From: a virus
Strand: one strand, 5' to 3'
Virus record (IMG/VR): IMGVR_UViG_3300044533_000281
Location: 1-39,857 of that record
DNA length: 39,857 bases
A program made the position numbers and the translations under genes. The notes beneath the pieces are model-generated. The model was not told the DNA's origin. It was given only the letters and a program-made list of their open reading frames with translations, and ran no database searches. Of this stretch, positions 10,292 through 17,359 are shown in pieces (positions within the stretch are counted from its first letter, which is position 1; each line of letters starts with the position of its first letter).

Positions 10292-11208
10292 TGGCTGAAC
10301 CAGGTGCAATGACAGCAGCCCAAATGGCTGCTCAAATGGAAGCAGATAAGAAAAACGCTGGTCTTTCTAACCCAGCCATTGTTGAGCAAATACAAATGCT
10401 ACTTGCCCTTAAGGGTATTGATAGCAAACTAGAAGAAGCGTGGCAGTTCTACCTCAAAGGTGACTTTGACAGTATGAACGCCGCTATTTTAGCAAGCAAT
10501 TTCTATCGTAATAATAATGCCACTGCCCGTACTCGTCTGCAGGCTAAGACAGCCCAGCCTGGTGTTTATGCAGATGGTCTAGATAAGTATCAGTTGCAGA
10601 CCCGTAAGAGTCTAGTTAATTCTGGACTTAAAATGGATAATAAGTTATTTATGGGTCTGGCTACTAAAGCCTATGACTCTGGTATGTCAGAGGACCAACT
10701 GAAAGAACTTATTGTTAATTCAGGTTTGGTAACTGGTTATGGCGGAGAAGTATTAGGTGATACCTCTGCTATGAAGGCTTATGCTAATTCATTCGGTGTA
10801 GGTAAATATCTTGATGAAAAATACTGGGCACAAAAATCACAGGATTTATTCCTTGGTAGAACCACTACAGAAGACATTGAAGATGAAGTCCGCAATCTTG
10901 CAGCCAGCGCATTTCCTGGGTATGCAGACCAAATTAAGGCTGGTATATCTGTAGATTCTTTGGCTTCGGCTTATAAAGGTGCTATTGCTAGCGTTCTTGA
11001 AAAGGATGCAGACTCTATTACATTTGAAAACCCACAACTACGTGCTGCTTTGCAGTATGTAGATAAAGATGGCAAGCCAGCAGTTAAGCCATTATGGCAG
11101 TTTGAGCGTGAATTACGTATGACTCCTGAGTGGGAATTGACTAACAATGCAAGAACTACAGTAGACAATCTTGCTTATAGAGTAATGAGCGATTGGGGTG
11201 TGATTTAA
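10291..11208 (+). CDS. putative internal virion protein
   Basis: 305 residues, helical and without signal peptide or membrane segment. N-terminus is Ala/Met-rich (AMTAAQMAAQMEADKK). No family recognised. Joined by TAATG overlaps to both neighbours, so made in step with them; likely part of the same ejection or core assembly. Confidence 0.6.
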   Translation: MAEPGAMTAAQMAAQMEADKKNAGLSNPAIVEQIQMLLALKGIDSKLEEAWQFYLKGDFDSMNAAILASNFYRNNNATARTRLQAKTAQPGVYADGLDKYQLQTRKSLVNSGLKMDNKLFMGLATKAYDSGMSEDQLKELIVNSGLVTGYGGEVLGDTSAMKAYANSFGVGKYLDEKYWAQKSQDLFLGRTTTEDIEDEVRNLAASAFPGYADQIKAGISVDSLASAYKGAIASVLEKDADSITFENPQLRAALQYVDKDGKPAVKPLWQFERELRMTPEWELTNNARTTVDNLAYRVMSDWGVI

Positions 11209-12626
11209 TGGCTAAAAGAAAAAATGCTGCTACTAAAGTAGCCGTAGAAAAATTTATTGAGCAAAGAACCCCAGCAGATAACCCTTCATTTAATGTTGGT
11301 AGTTGGCGTATGGGTGAGGAAAAAGACAGAACTGTTCCTGTACCTTCAGTTGATTATGATGCACAGGCAGCAGCATCTGCATTAGAAGCAGAGGCTGCAC
11401 TTAAAGAAGCAGAATATCTTGCTCAGTTAGCCCGTGAGGGTGAAGAAAAAGCCAGAGTTCAAGCAGCCCTTGATAAGTCTGAAGCAGATAACGCAGCAGC
11501 CGAAAAAGCAGCAGCAGATGCTAAAGCAGCAGCAGAAAAAGCCGCAGCAGATGCAGCCGCTAAGGCTGCTGCTGAAAAGGCTGCACTTGAAGCAGCATTA
11601 GCACAGGCTAAAAGTGATGCGGAAAAAGCAAGATTACAAGCAGCCCTTAATGCTGCTAATGCAGCATCTGCTGCAGCAGGCAATATAAATACTGGTGGTA
11701 ATGTATTTTTGCCTAATACACCTGCTGCGGGTGGTATGGGTGCTTCTGATATTTTGGCAAAGCAATATGCTGAAGCACAGGCTCAAAAAGAAAAAGAACT
11801 GGCTATGCAACGCCAGTCTATTATGGACGTGCTTACTGACAGATTTACCCGTTATAACCTACAAGGACTTATTCCTACAATTAAACGCCTTGCCCAAGAA
11901 GGCGCAACTGAGTCAACTATCACCTTTGCTTTGCAGGAGACAGAAGACTATAAGCGTAGATTTAGAGGCAATCAAGAGCGTATGAAGAAAGGCTTGCAAG
12001 TATTAAGCCCTGCTGAGTATCTTAATCTTGAAGATGGATACCGCCAGATTCTACGTTCCTATGGTCTTAATCAGTTTGATACCGATGATTATGTTAGCCA
12101 GTTTATTGCTAATGACGTATCTGCTGCAGAACTTTCTAACCGTGTAGTAACTGCGGTTCAGAGAGTACGTAATGCTGACCCAGCCATTGCACAAACACTT
12201 CGTGATTTTTATGGCATTGGTGATACTGACCTTGTTGCTTATGTGCTTGACCCTAATCAACAAATGCCAAAGATTCAGACACAGGTTGCTGCTGCTGAAA
12301 TTGGTGCTGCTGCTAGAACACAAGGCATTAATGCTGGTGTATCTGTTGCAGAACAGTTGGCTAGACAGGGCATTACTCAGGCTGAAGCACAACGTGGTTA
12401 TGCAACTATTGCAAACATCTTGCCTGAAGCAACTAAACTATCTGAAATTTATGGCAATACCCTTGAAGGGTATGGGCTTGCTGAAGCAGAGCAAGAAGTA
12501 TTTAACTCACTTGCTTCGGCACAGCGTAAGCGCCGTGCTTTAACAGAACGTGAAATAGCAGCCTTTGGTGGCAGTAGTGGTACTGGAAGAACATCACTAA
12601 GCAACCAGATGGGCGGACAATTCTAG
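11208..12626 (+). CDS. Ala-rich coiled-coil virion protein
   Basis: 472 residues from ATG 11208 (an upstream TTG at 11193 lies inside the previous gene and is rejected). Residues about 50-160 are a long Ala/Glu/Lys coiled coil built of AEKAAADAKAAAEKAAADA-type repeats, followed by a Gly/Asn-rich linker and a helical C-terminal domain rich in Gln/Ala. A TolA-like rod of this form usually spans distance or makes bundles. Last of the four coupled genes before the scaffold; the C-terminus is Gly/Ser-rich and probably disordered. Function is inferred only from position. Confidence 0.65.
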   Translation: MAKRKNAATKVAVEKFIEQRTPADNPSFNVGSWRMGEEKDRTVPVPSVDYDAQAAASALEAEAALKEAEYLAQLAREGEEKARVQAALDKSEADNAAAEKAAADAKAAAEKAAADAAAKAAAEKAALEAALAQAKSDAEKARLQAALNAANAASAAAGNINTGGNVFLPNTPAAGGMGASDILAKQYAEAQAQKEKELAMQRQSIMDVLTDRFTRYNLQGLIPTIKRLAQEGATESTITFALQETEDYKRRFRGNQERMKKGLQVLSPAEYLNLEDGYRQILRSYGLNQFDTDDYVSQFIANDVSAAELSNRVVTAVQRVRNADPAIAQTLRDFYGIGDTDLVAYVLDPNQQMPKIQTQVAAAEIGAAARTQGINAGVSVAEQLARQGITQAEAQRGYATIANILPEATKLSEIYGNTLEGYGLAEAEQEVFNSLASAQRKRRALTEREIAAFGGSSGTGRTSLSNQMGGQF

Positions 12627-12747
12627 ATTCCTGACGTGGACCCATCGGCCCCACGCAGTGTATTAGACCGATAGTAAGAGCCAGCCTACCCTCCCCTGAG
12701 TAGAACTGTGGCTTACGAACTAACTACAAATAGAAAGGGTGGTTGCT
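12627..12747 (+). other. structured leader before scaffold and capsid genes
   Basis: This 121-bp gap has no gene. It can fold: CGTGG (12635-12639) pairs with CCACG (12651-12655), and GTAAG-AG-CCA (12674-12683) pairs with TGGCTTAC (12709-12716). A gap is rare in this tightly packed operon and stands before the most highly made proteins, so a processing site, an attenuator or a promoter is plausible. No convincing -35/-10 pair is seen. Confidence 0.4.
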
Positions 12748-13218
12748 ATGAGCAACAACTACTGGGATGACGAAGAAGACGAAGACAATGTACCTGACCA
12801 TCAACTGACTGGTGATGACTTAGTTAAGAAACTAAGAAAAGCCAAGCGTGCTGATGAGAAGCGCATTAAGGAACTCTCTGAACAACTTGAAGGATTCCTC
12901 AAGGAGAAGCGAGAGTCTACCGTCAAAGACGTCCTAGCAAAAAAGGGAGTAAATGCTAAGGCTGCACGTCTTATCTTGAAAGATGTAGAGGATGCCACTG
13001 AGGAGTCTATTGACTCTTGGCTCCGTGATAACGGAGATTTAATTGGTTATAACCCACAGGCTAATCAAGAAGAACAGCAGAGCAATCTTGCGGCACTACG
13101 CCAGCAAGATGTGCTAACCCAAGGCGGAATTACTCCAGACAAAATCGTAGACATTGAAGCGCGTATGGAAAACGCGGATTCAATGGATGAGTTAATTAAC
13201 TTACTACGAAACTCCTAA
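12748..13218 (+). CDS. capsid assembly scaffold protein
   Basis: 156 residues from ATG 12748, preceded by GAAAGGGTGG; a GTG at 12739 would add three residues but leaves no room for that site. Very acidic at the N-terminus (WDDEEDEDN), then a charged coiled coil (about 25-70, rich in Lys/Glu/Arg) and a short helical C-terminus. Size, charge pattern and position directly before the capsid gene are those of a phage scaffold, which gathers capsid subunits and is then lost. Confidence 0.75.
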   Translation: MSNNYWDDEEDEDNVPDHQLTGDDLVKKLRKAKRADEKRIKELSEQLEGFLKEKRESTVKDVLAKKGVNAKAARLILKDVEDATEESIDSWLRDNGDLIGYNPQANQEEQQSNLAALRQQDVLTQGGITPDKIVDIEARMENADSMDELINLLRNS

Positions 13219-13250
13219 TCGTTCATAGTCACTGGAGGTGACGCAAAAAA

Positions 13251-14453
13251 ATGGCTAACCAATATACGTCAACCGCGAGTACATCACTCGGCGGTTCCGT
13301 TGGTGGTGCTGGTCTAGTACAGAAGGCATATGACCGCCTTCTAGAGTTTGCGCTACGTTCTGAACCACTCATTCGTTCAGTCGCAGACAAGCGCCCTGCA
13401 AAGCAGGCTTTTCCAGGTTCTACCGTAGTTCTACAAAAGTATGTTGACCTTGACCAGGCAACATCAACCCTAACAGAGACAACTGACCCAGATGCAGTTT
13501 CTCTAACAACCCCAACATCTGTAACCATTACTCTTAACGAGTATGGTAATGCAGTGCTAGTAACCCGTGCTCTTGAGTTGTTCTCATTGGCAGACGTAGA
13601 CCCATCAATTGCAAATATCATTGCATACAACCTTGCTGATTCTATTGATACTGTAGCAATGACAACTCTACGTTCAGGTTCAAACAATATCTTCTCAGGA
13701 GATGCAACTTCTGTCGCTGGCGTAGATGCTACTGACACAATTGATTCTGCTGACATCCGTAAAGTAGTTGCAAAACTACGTGCTAACAAGGCTAAGTACC
13801 GCCGTGGTTCTGACTACTGGTTCGGTATCCACCCAGAAGTTTCACACGACCTTCGTGCTGAGACTGGAAATATGGGCTGGAACTTCGTTCACGCACAGAC
13901 TTCACCTGCCGTAGATAATATCTGGGCTGGAGAAATCGGACGTTACGAAGGTGGATTCTTTGTTGAGTCCCCACGTCTTTACAATGCTAAGACTGGTGCA
14001 GACCAGACTGCATTGGCTACAACCGCTGTAACCGTTGCAGGTACTTCAGCAGGCTTCACCTTTGGTGTTGCTTCAACTGCTGTTATCGCAACCCGTGCAG
14101 AGGTAGGCGACAAGATTGCTGGAACTGGTATTGCATCAGGTTCCAAGATTACTGACATCAGCACAACTGGTTCAACAACAACCATTACTGTTGATACAGC
14201 GTTTACCGCTGCTGTTACCGCTACAACTACTGTAACTGTAACTCCAGTAACCCGTGTATTCAATACAATCGCTTGCGGTCAGCAAGCAATGGCTGAGGCT
14301 GTTGCTGAAGAACCACACATTGTTATCGGTAACGTAACTGATAAGTTGATGCGCTTCCGCCCAATGGGCTGGTACGGCGTACTTGGCTTCGCAGTTTACC
14401 GTGATGAAGCGTTGTATCGCATTACTTCTGGTTCCTCAATCGCTGCTCTCTAG
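13251..14453 (+). CDS. major capsid protein, N4-gp56-like (HK97 fold)
   Basis: 400 residues with a strong AGGTGA-type ribosome site. The run VTITLNEYGNAVLVTRALEL and the later HPEVSHDLRAETGNMGWNF are typical of the N4-gp56 capsid family, which adopts the HK97 fold. Residues about 245-340 form a Thr/Val/Ala-rich beta segment (many TTxTVT strands) lying inside the core domain, which looks like an inserted Ig-like or decoration domain exposed on the capsid surface. Follows the scaffold by 32 bp and ends before a stable hairpin. Confidence 0.88.
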   Translation: MANQYTSTASTSLGGSVGGAGLVQKAYDRLLEFALRSEPLIRSVADKRPAKQAFPGSTVVLQKYVDLDQATSTLTETTDPDAVSLTTPTSVTITLNEYGNAVLVTRALELFSLADVDPSIANIIAYNLADSIDTVAMTTLRSGSNNIFSGDATSVAGVDATDTIDSADIRKVVAKLRANKAKYRRGSDYWFGIHPEVSHDLRAETGNMGWNFVHAQTSPAVDNIWAGEIGRYEGGFFVESPRLYNAKTGADQTALATTAVTVAGTSAGFTFGVASTAVIATRAEVGDKIAGTGIASGSKITDISTTGSTTTITVDTAFTAAVTATTTVTVTPVTRVFNTIACGQQAMAEAVAEEPHIVIGNVTDKLMRFRPMGWYGVLGFAVYRDEALYRITSGSSIAAL

Positions 14454-14468
14454 TTGATTGACTCTGCA

Positions 14469-14490
14469 GGGTAGGCCTTGAAACCTACCC
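14469..14490 (+). other. hairpin after the capsid gene
   Basis: GGGTAGG (14469-14475) pairs with CCTACCC (14484-14490) around an eight-base loop. No run of T follows, so it is a poor rho-independent terminator; it may protect the 3' end of the abundant capsid message or partly reduce read-through to the next gene, whose AAGGAGG site lies downstream. Confidence 0.5.
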
Positions 14491-14518
14491 TTCGGGGTGA
14501 GTTCACTAAGGAGGACTT

Positions 14519-14791
14519 ATGACTGAATGGCTATTTAAGACACCAACAGTACTAGAAGGTCCTGCTGGTGGTGCCCGTTTATTTTACTTTTATAGAATAG
14601 ACCGTGGCATAACTATTGTCAGAGATACAGATGGTGAGTATGCACAGATTAGATACCCACAGGATTCTGATTTGTTGAATTATCCAGAGGTATACCGTGG
14701 TGGTTATGACTACACAGTAGATGATGCTACTAAAGCAGCGTTAATTGCAGGTGATGTAGGAGTTACGGAGGACAACTTTACAGCGCTATGA
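14519..14791 (+). CDS. hypothetical protein after capsid
   Basis: 90 residues with a very good ribosome site (AAGGAGGACTT). Mixed beta sheet with many aromatic residues, acidic, no membrane segment and no recognised domain. The place after the capsid gene suits a head-completion or decoration protein, but only position supports that. Overlaps the next gene by four bases (ATGA). Confidence 0.7.
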   Translation: MTEWLFKTPTVLEGPAGGARLFYFYRIDRGITIVRDTDGEYAQIRYPQDSDLLNYPEVYRGGYDYTVDDATKAALIAGDVGVTEDNFTAL

Positions 14792-15099
14792 AACATTGGG
14801 AGCACCATCCCGAGCCTGTTGAGGATTGCTTTGGTTGCAAAGCATTGACTCTACAGATGAATACAGGGGATGCAAATAGCAAGAAAGCAATGCCTAACAA
14901 GGCATTTAACAAAGAATTGGATGCCTATAAAGAAGCAAGAGCACAAGGTATCCAACCTGCTGGAACTACGATGAGTAAAATCCAGGAGGCTGTTAAGGCT
15001 AGTGAAACATTAGGCAGAGCGTATGACGCTAGCAAAATGCCACCAGCCAAACACATAAATAAAAAATCAGCAGAAGTACTTAAAGAACTAGGAGCATAG
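14788..15099 (+). CDS. hypothetical protein with N-terminal CxxC
   Basis: 103 residues starting in an ATGA overlap. An N-terminal His/Cys patch (HWEHHPEPVEDCFGCK, about residues 3-18) could bind a metal. The rest is basic and helical. I recall similar His/Cys-headed proteins in actinophage virion modules, but no function is known to me. Confidence 0.7.
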   Translation: MKHWEHHPEPVEDCFGCKALTLQMNTGDANSKKAMPNKAFNKELDAYKEARAQGIQPAGTTMSKIQEAVKASETLGRAYDASKMPPAKHINKKSAEVLKELGA

Positions 15100-15101
15100 T
15101 A

Positions 15102-15233
15102 ATGCCAATGGTAAACGGAAAGAAATTCCCATACACAGCCAAGGGTAAAAAGATGGCTAAGATGGAAGAAAAGAAAATGGCTAAGAAGGCACCAGTAAAG
15201 AAGATGGCTGCCAAGAAAATGAAGAAGAAATAA
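15102..15233 (+). CDS. tiny Lys-rich protein (MPMVNGKKFPYT type)
   Basis: 43 residues, about 40% Lys, with a conserved-looking head (MPMVNGKKFPYTAKG) followed by KKMAKK repeats. Short proteins with this head occur in many tailed phages near the capsid genes. Such a polycation may bind packaged DNA or the inner capsid surface; that is inference. First of six small basic genes packed end to end. Confidence 0.7.
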   Translation: MPMVNGKKFPYTAKGKKMAKMEEKKMAKKAPVKKMAAKKMKKK

Positions 15234-15234
15234 T

Positions 15235-15414
15235 ATGGCTGGCAAAACACGTGTAGGTGAAAATAAATCAACCATTGCCCGCTACATCCAAAATGTAGCC
15301 AAAGAATATGCACAGTGGAATGAACAGGGCAGAACACAATCTGATGCTGGACAGTTCTGGGGTGCAGTATTACAGAATCGTCAGTATGACAAAAAAGGCA
15401 GAATTAAAAAGTGA
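15235..15414 (+). CDS. small basic hypothetical protein
   Basis: 59 residues starting one base after the previous stop. Reads as a small helical protein (STIARYIQNVAKEYAQWNEQ) with a basic tail. The stop overlaps the next start (GTGA). No family recognised. Confidence 0.65.
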   Translation: MAGKTRVGENKSTIARYIQNVAKEYAQWNEQGRTQSDAGQFWGAVLQNRQYDKKGRIKK

Positions 15415-15587
15415 AAGCAAAAAAAGGAATGGGCTTCAAAGCAGCCCAATCACAAATTGCCAAAAAGCAGGGTATCTCAAAGGAACGTGCAGGAGCAATC
15501 CTTGCGGCTGGTGCTCGGAAAGCCTCAGCAGCAGCCAAGAAGAAAAACCCAAACCTTAAGAAAGTTAAAGGCAAGGCTAAAAAGTAA
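15411..15587 (+). CDS. small Lys/Ala-rich protein
   Basis: 58 residues from a GTG start overlapping the previous stop (GTGA). Sequence such as GFKAAQSQIAKKQGISKERA followed by AAAKKK reads as a basic, histone-like helical protein. Its stop overlaps the next start (TAATG). Probably nucleic-acid-binding; this is inference from composition. Confidence 0.65.
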   Translation: MKAKKGMGFKAAQSQIAKKQGISKERAGAILAAGARKASAAAKKKNPNLKKVKGKAKK

Positions 15588-15736
15588 TGTCTTCGGGCAA
15601 ATACAAACCGCACCGCAAGTTTAACTCTGTGCAAATCAAAGATGGCTATGTGGTGCGGTTAAACAAAAACGGAACAGTAAGAGCAGTACTAGGAAAGTAT
15701 GGGGAATATGGCAAGCAAAGCGGACCCAAGGCTTAA
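15587..15736 (+). CDS. small basic beta-type protein
   Basis: 49 residues starting in a TAATG overlap. Basic, with alternating short strands (FNSVQIKDGYVVRLNKNGTV). Its last 38 bases overlap the next gene in another frame. No family recognised. Confidence 0.6.
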   Translation: MSSGKYKPHRKFNSVQIKDGYVVRLNKNGTVRAVLGKYGEYGKQSGPKA

Positions 15737-15998
15737 GAGGGCTGGTGTATCTGGTTTTAATAAACCTAAGAGAACACCTAATCATCCAACTAAAAGCCAC
15801 ATTGTAGTTGCTAAGTCAGGCGACCAAGTTAAAACTATTCGCTTTGGCGAACAAGGCGCTAAGACTGCTGGTAAACCAAAGGCTGGAGAGTCTGACAGAA
15901 TGAAGAAGAAGCGTGCATCATTTAAGGCACGCCATAGCAAGAATATTGCCAAAGGTAAAATGAGTGCTGCTTATTGGGCAGACAAGGTGAAATGGTGA
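15699..15998 (+). CDS. conserved small basic phage protein (DUF6321-like)
   Basis: 99 residues. The run SGFNKPKRTPNHPTKSHIVV and the end HSKNIAKGKMSAAYWADKVK match a small basic family that I recall from many environmental phages and believe is listed as DUF6321; the label is from memory. ATG 15699 has AGGAAAG upstream; ATG 15708 three codons later is also possible. Strongly basic, so nucleic-acid contact is likely. Overlaps the next gene by seven bases. Confidence 0.7.
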   Translation: MGNMASKADPRLKRAGVSGFNKPKRTPNHPTKSHIVVAKSGDQVKTIRFGEQGAKTAGKPKAGESDRMKKKRASFKARHSKNIAKGKMSAAYWADKVKW

Positions 15999-16156
15999 AG
16001 AAACAATTTTGGGACAAAAAGAATCCGAAAAAGAAATCTACAAAACTAACTACTGCACAGAAGGCTGCAGCCAAGAAACGTGCAAAGGCTGCGGGCAGAC
16101 CGTATCCGAATTTGGTAGATAACGCTGCAGTATTGCGTAAGAAGAAAGGCAAGTAA
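15992..16156 (+). CDS. small Lys/Ala-rich protein
   Basis: 54 residues from ATG 15992 (site AAGGTGAA); an upstream TTG at 15974 is inside the previous gene and is rejected. Basic helical core (TAQKAAAKKRAKAAGRPYP) and a conserved-looking PYPNLVDN segment. Stop overlaps the next start (TAATG). Last of the run of six small basic proteins. Confidence 0.65.
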   Translation: MVKKQFWDKKNPKKKSTKLTTAQKAAAKKRAKAAGRPYPNLVDNAAVLRKKKGK

Positions 16157-16431
16157 TGGCAACAGGCACAGCAGGTAGTTCATTTACAAGTGAGTTAAAT
16201 CGCTTGGCTAATGGTGGGACATATCCAGCGCTGACGGCATATCAAGCACCAACTGCTGCTGCTAATGATTACGCTGGTACTACAGGATTGGCGCTGATTG
16301 CAGCGCTTAACAAGAAGGCTGATGCTAATAGACAGCCAGATGATTACAAGGCTTTGGGCGGTATCTGCAATGAACTTGCTGGTACTACTGACCTTTCACC
16401 AACTGATGCTTTAAGGAGCATAAACCTATGA
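16156..16431 (+). CDS. hypothetical protein before the neck gene
   Basis: 91 residues, Ala/Gly/Thr-rich, not basic, unlike the six genes before it. No domain recognised. Starts in TAATG and ends in an ATGA overlap, so coupled to both neighbours. Confidence 0.65.
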   Translation: MATGTAGSSFTSELNRLANGGTYPALTAYQAPTAAANDYAGTTGLALIAALNKKADANRQPDDYKALGGICNELAGTTDLSPTDALRSINL

Positions 16432-17351
16432 CATATACCTTGGCTCAGATGATGGATGAAGTCCTGATTAACCTATCGGGATATACCTATCAACAAGACC
16501 GTTCTACTTATTTGGTATCTGCAGTTACTACCACTACTTCCCCTAGTTCATCCCCAACTATTCTTAGCCTAGGTTCTGCTCAAGATTTGGGCAAAGGCGT
16601 AGTAGAAATTGATGATGAACTTATTTGGATAGATAACGTAGACCGTGTTGCTGCTACTGCAACTGTTGCCCCTTATGGGCGAGGTTATCTAGGTACTACT
16701 CCTACTACCCACGCTGTTGATGCAAAGGTAACTATTAGCCCAATTTTTCCTAGAGCCAGTATTCAGAAGGCTATTAATGACACTATTCACGCAGTAGGTA
16801 GTGCTATTTATGCAACTAAACAAACTACCTTTACATATAACGCAGCAGTAACTACTTATGCTTTTGATGATTTAAACATTGAAAACATTCTTTCTATTTC
16901 TTGGCAGGACATTGGACCTACAAAAGAATGGATACGTGTCAAACGTTGGGATTTTGACCCATTTGCTAACGCTACAGATTGGGGCGGTGCTACTCAGACA
17001 GTAACTATTGGTGATGTAATTATTGCAGGCAGAACTGTAAAGGTTATGTATGCAACCAGCCCACAAGTATTTACTTCTTCTAGTCAAGATTTTTCTACAC
17101 AGACTGGACTACCAGAATCTGCTAAAGATGTAGTTATTCTTGGTGCTGCATACCGATTACTACAATACTTAGACCCAGCCCGTGCTGCTCAGTACAGCCC
17201 ACAGGCTGATGAGATTGATGCTAAGCGTCCATTTGGTGCAAGCAACAATGCAGTCCGACAACTATTTGCTTTGTATACCCAGCGTCTTAATGAAGAACGC
17301 AGCAAGCAACAGAATCAATATCCTCCCCGAGTTCACTACAGCGCCCGATAG
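16428..17351 (+). CDS. head-tail connector / adaptor protein (putative)
   Basis: 307 residues. Starts with a helix (LAQMMDEVLINLSGYTYQ), has a beta-rich middle (about 30-110, with EIDDELIWIDNV) and a helical end (about 225-300, with DVVILGAAYRLLQYLDPARA). This arrangement of helical ends and beta middle, and a place between capsid and fibres, resembles the adaptor (T7 gp11-type) that joins the portal to the tail in short-tailed phages. Assignment is by architecture and order, not by a signature motif. Confidence 0.5.
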   Translation: MTYTLAQMMDEVLINLSGYTYQQDRSTYLVSAVTTTTSPSSSPTILSLGSAQDLGKGVVEIDDELIWIDNVDRVAATATVAPYGRGYLGTTPTTHAVDAKVTISPIFPRASIQKAINDTIHAVGSAIYATKQTTFTYNAAVTTYAFDDLNIENILSISWQDIGPTKEWIRVKRWDFDPFANATDWGGATQTVTIGDVIIAGRTVKVMYATSPQVFTSSSQDFSTQTGLPESAKDVVILGAAYRLLQYLDPARAAQYSPQADEIDAKRPFGASNNAVRQLFALYTQRLNEERSKQQNQYPPRVHYSAR

Positions 17352-17359
17352 GAACATAA

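Noticed and set aside
11193-11207. TTG start giving a longer coiled-coil protein
   Set aside because: It lies inside the previous gene and the ATG at 11208 has the TAATG coupling seen elsewhere.
13229-13789. 186-residue frame on the minus strand opposite the capsid gene
   Set aside because: Mirror frame of a well-supported capsid gene, Ser/Arg-rich with no ribosome site.
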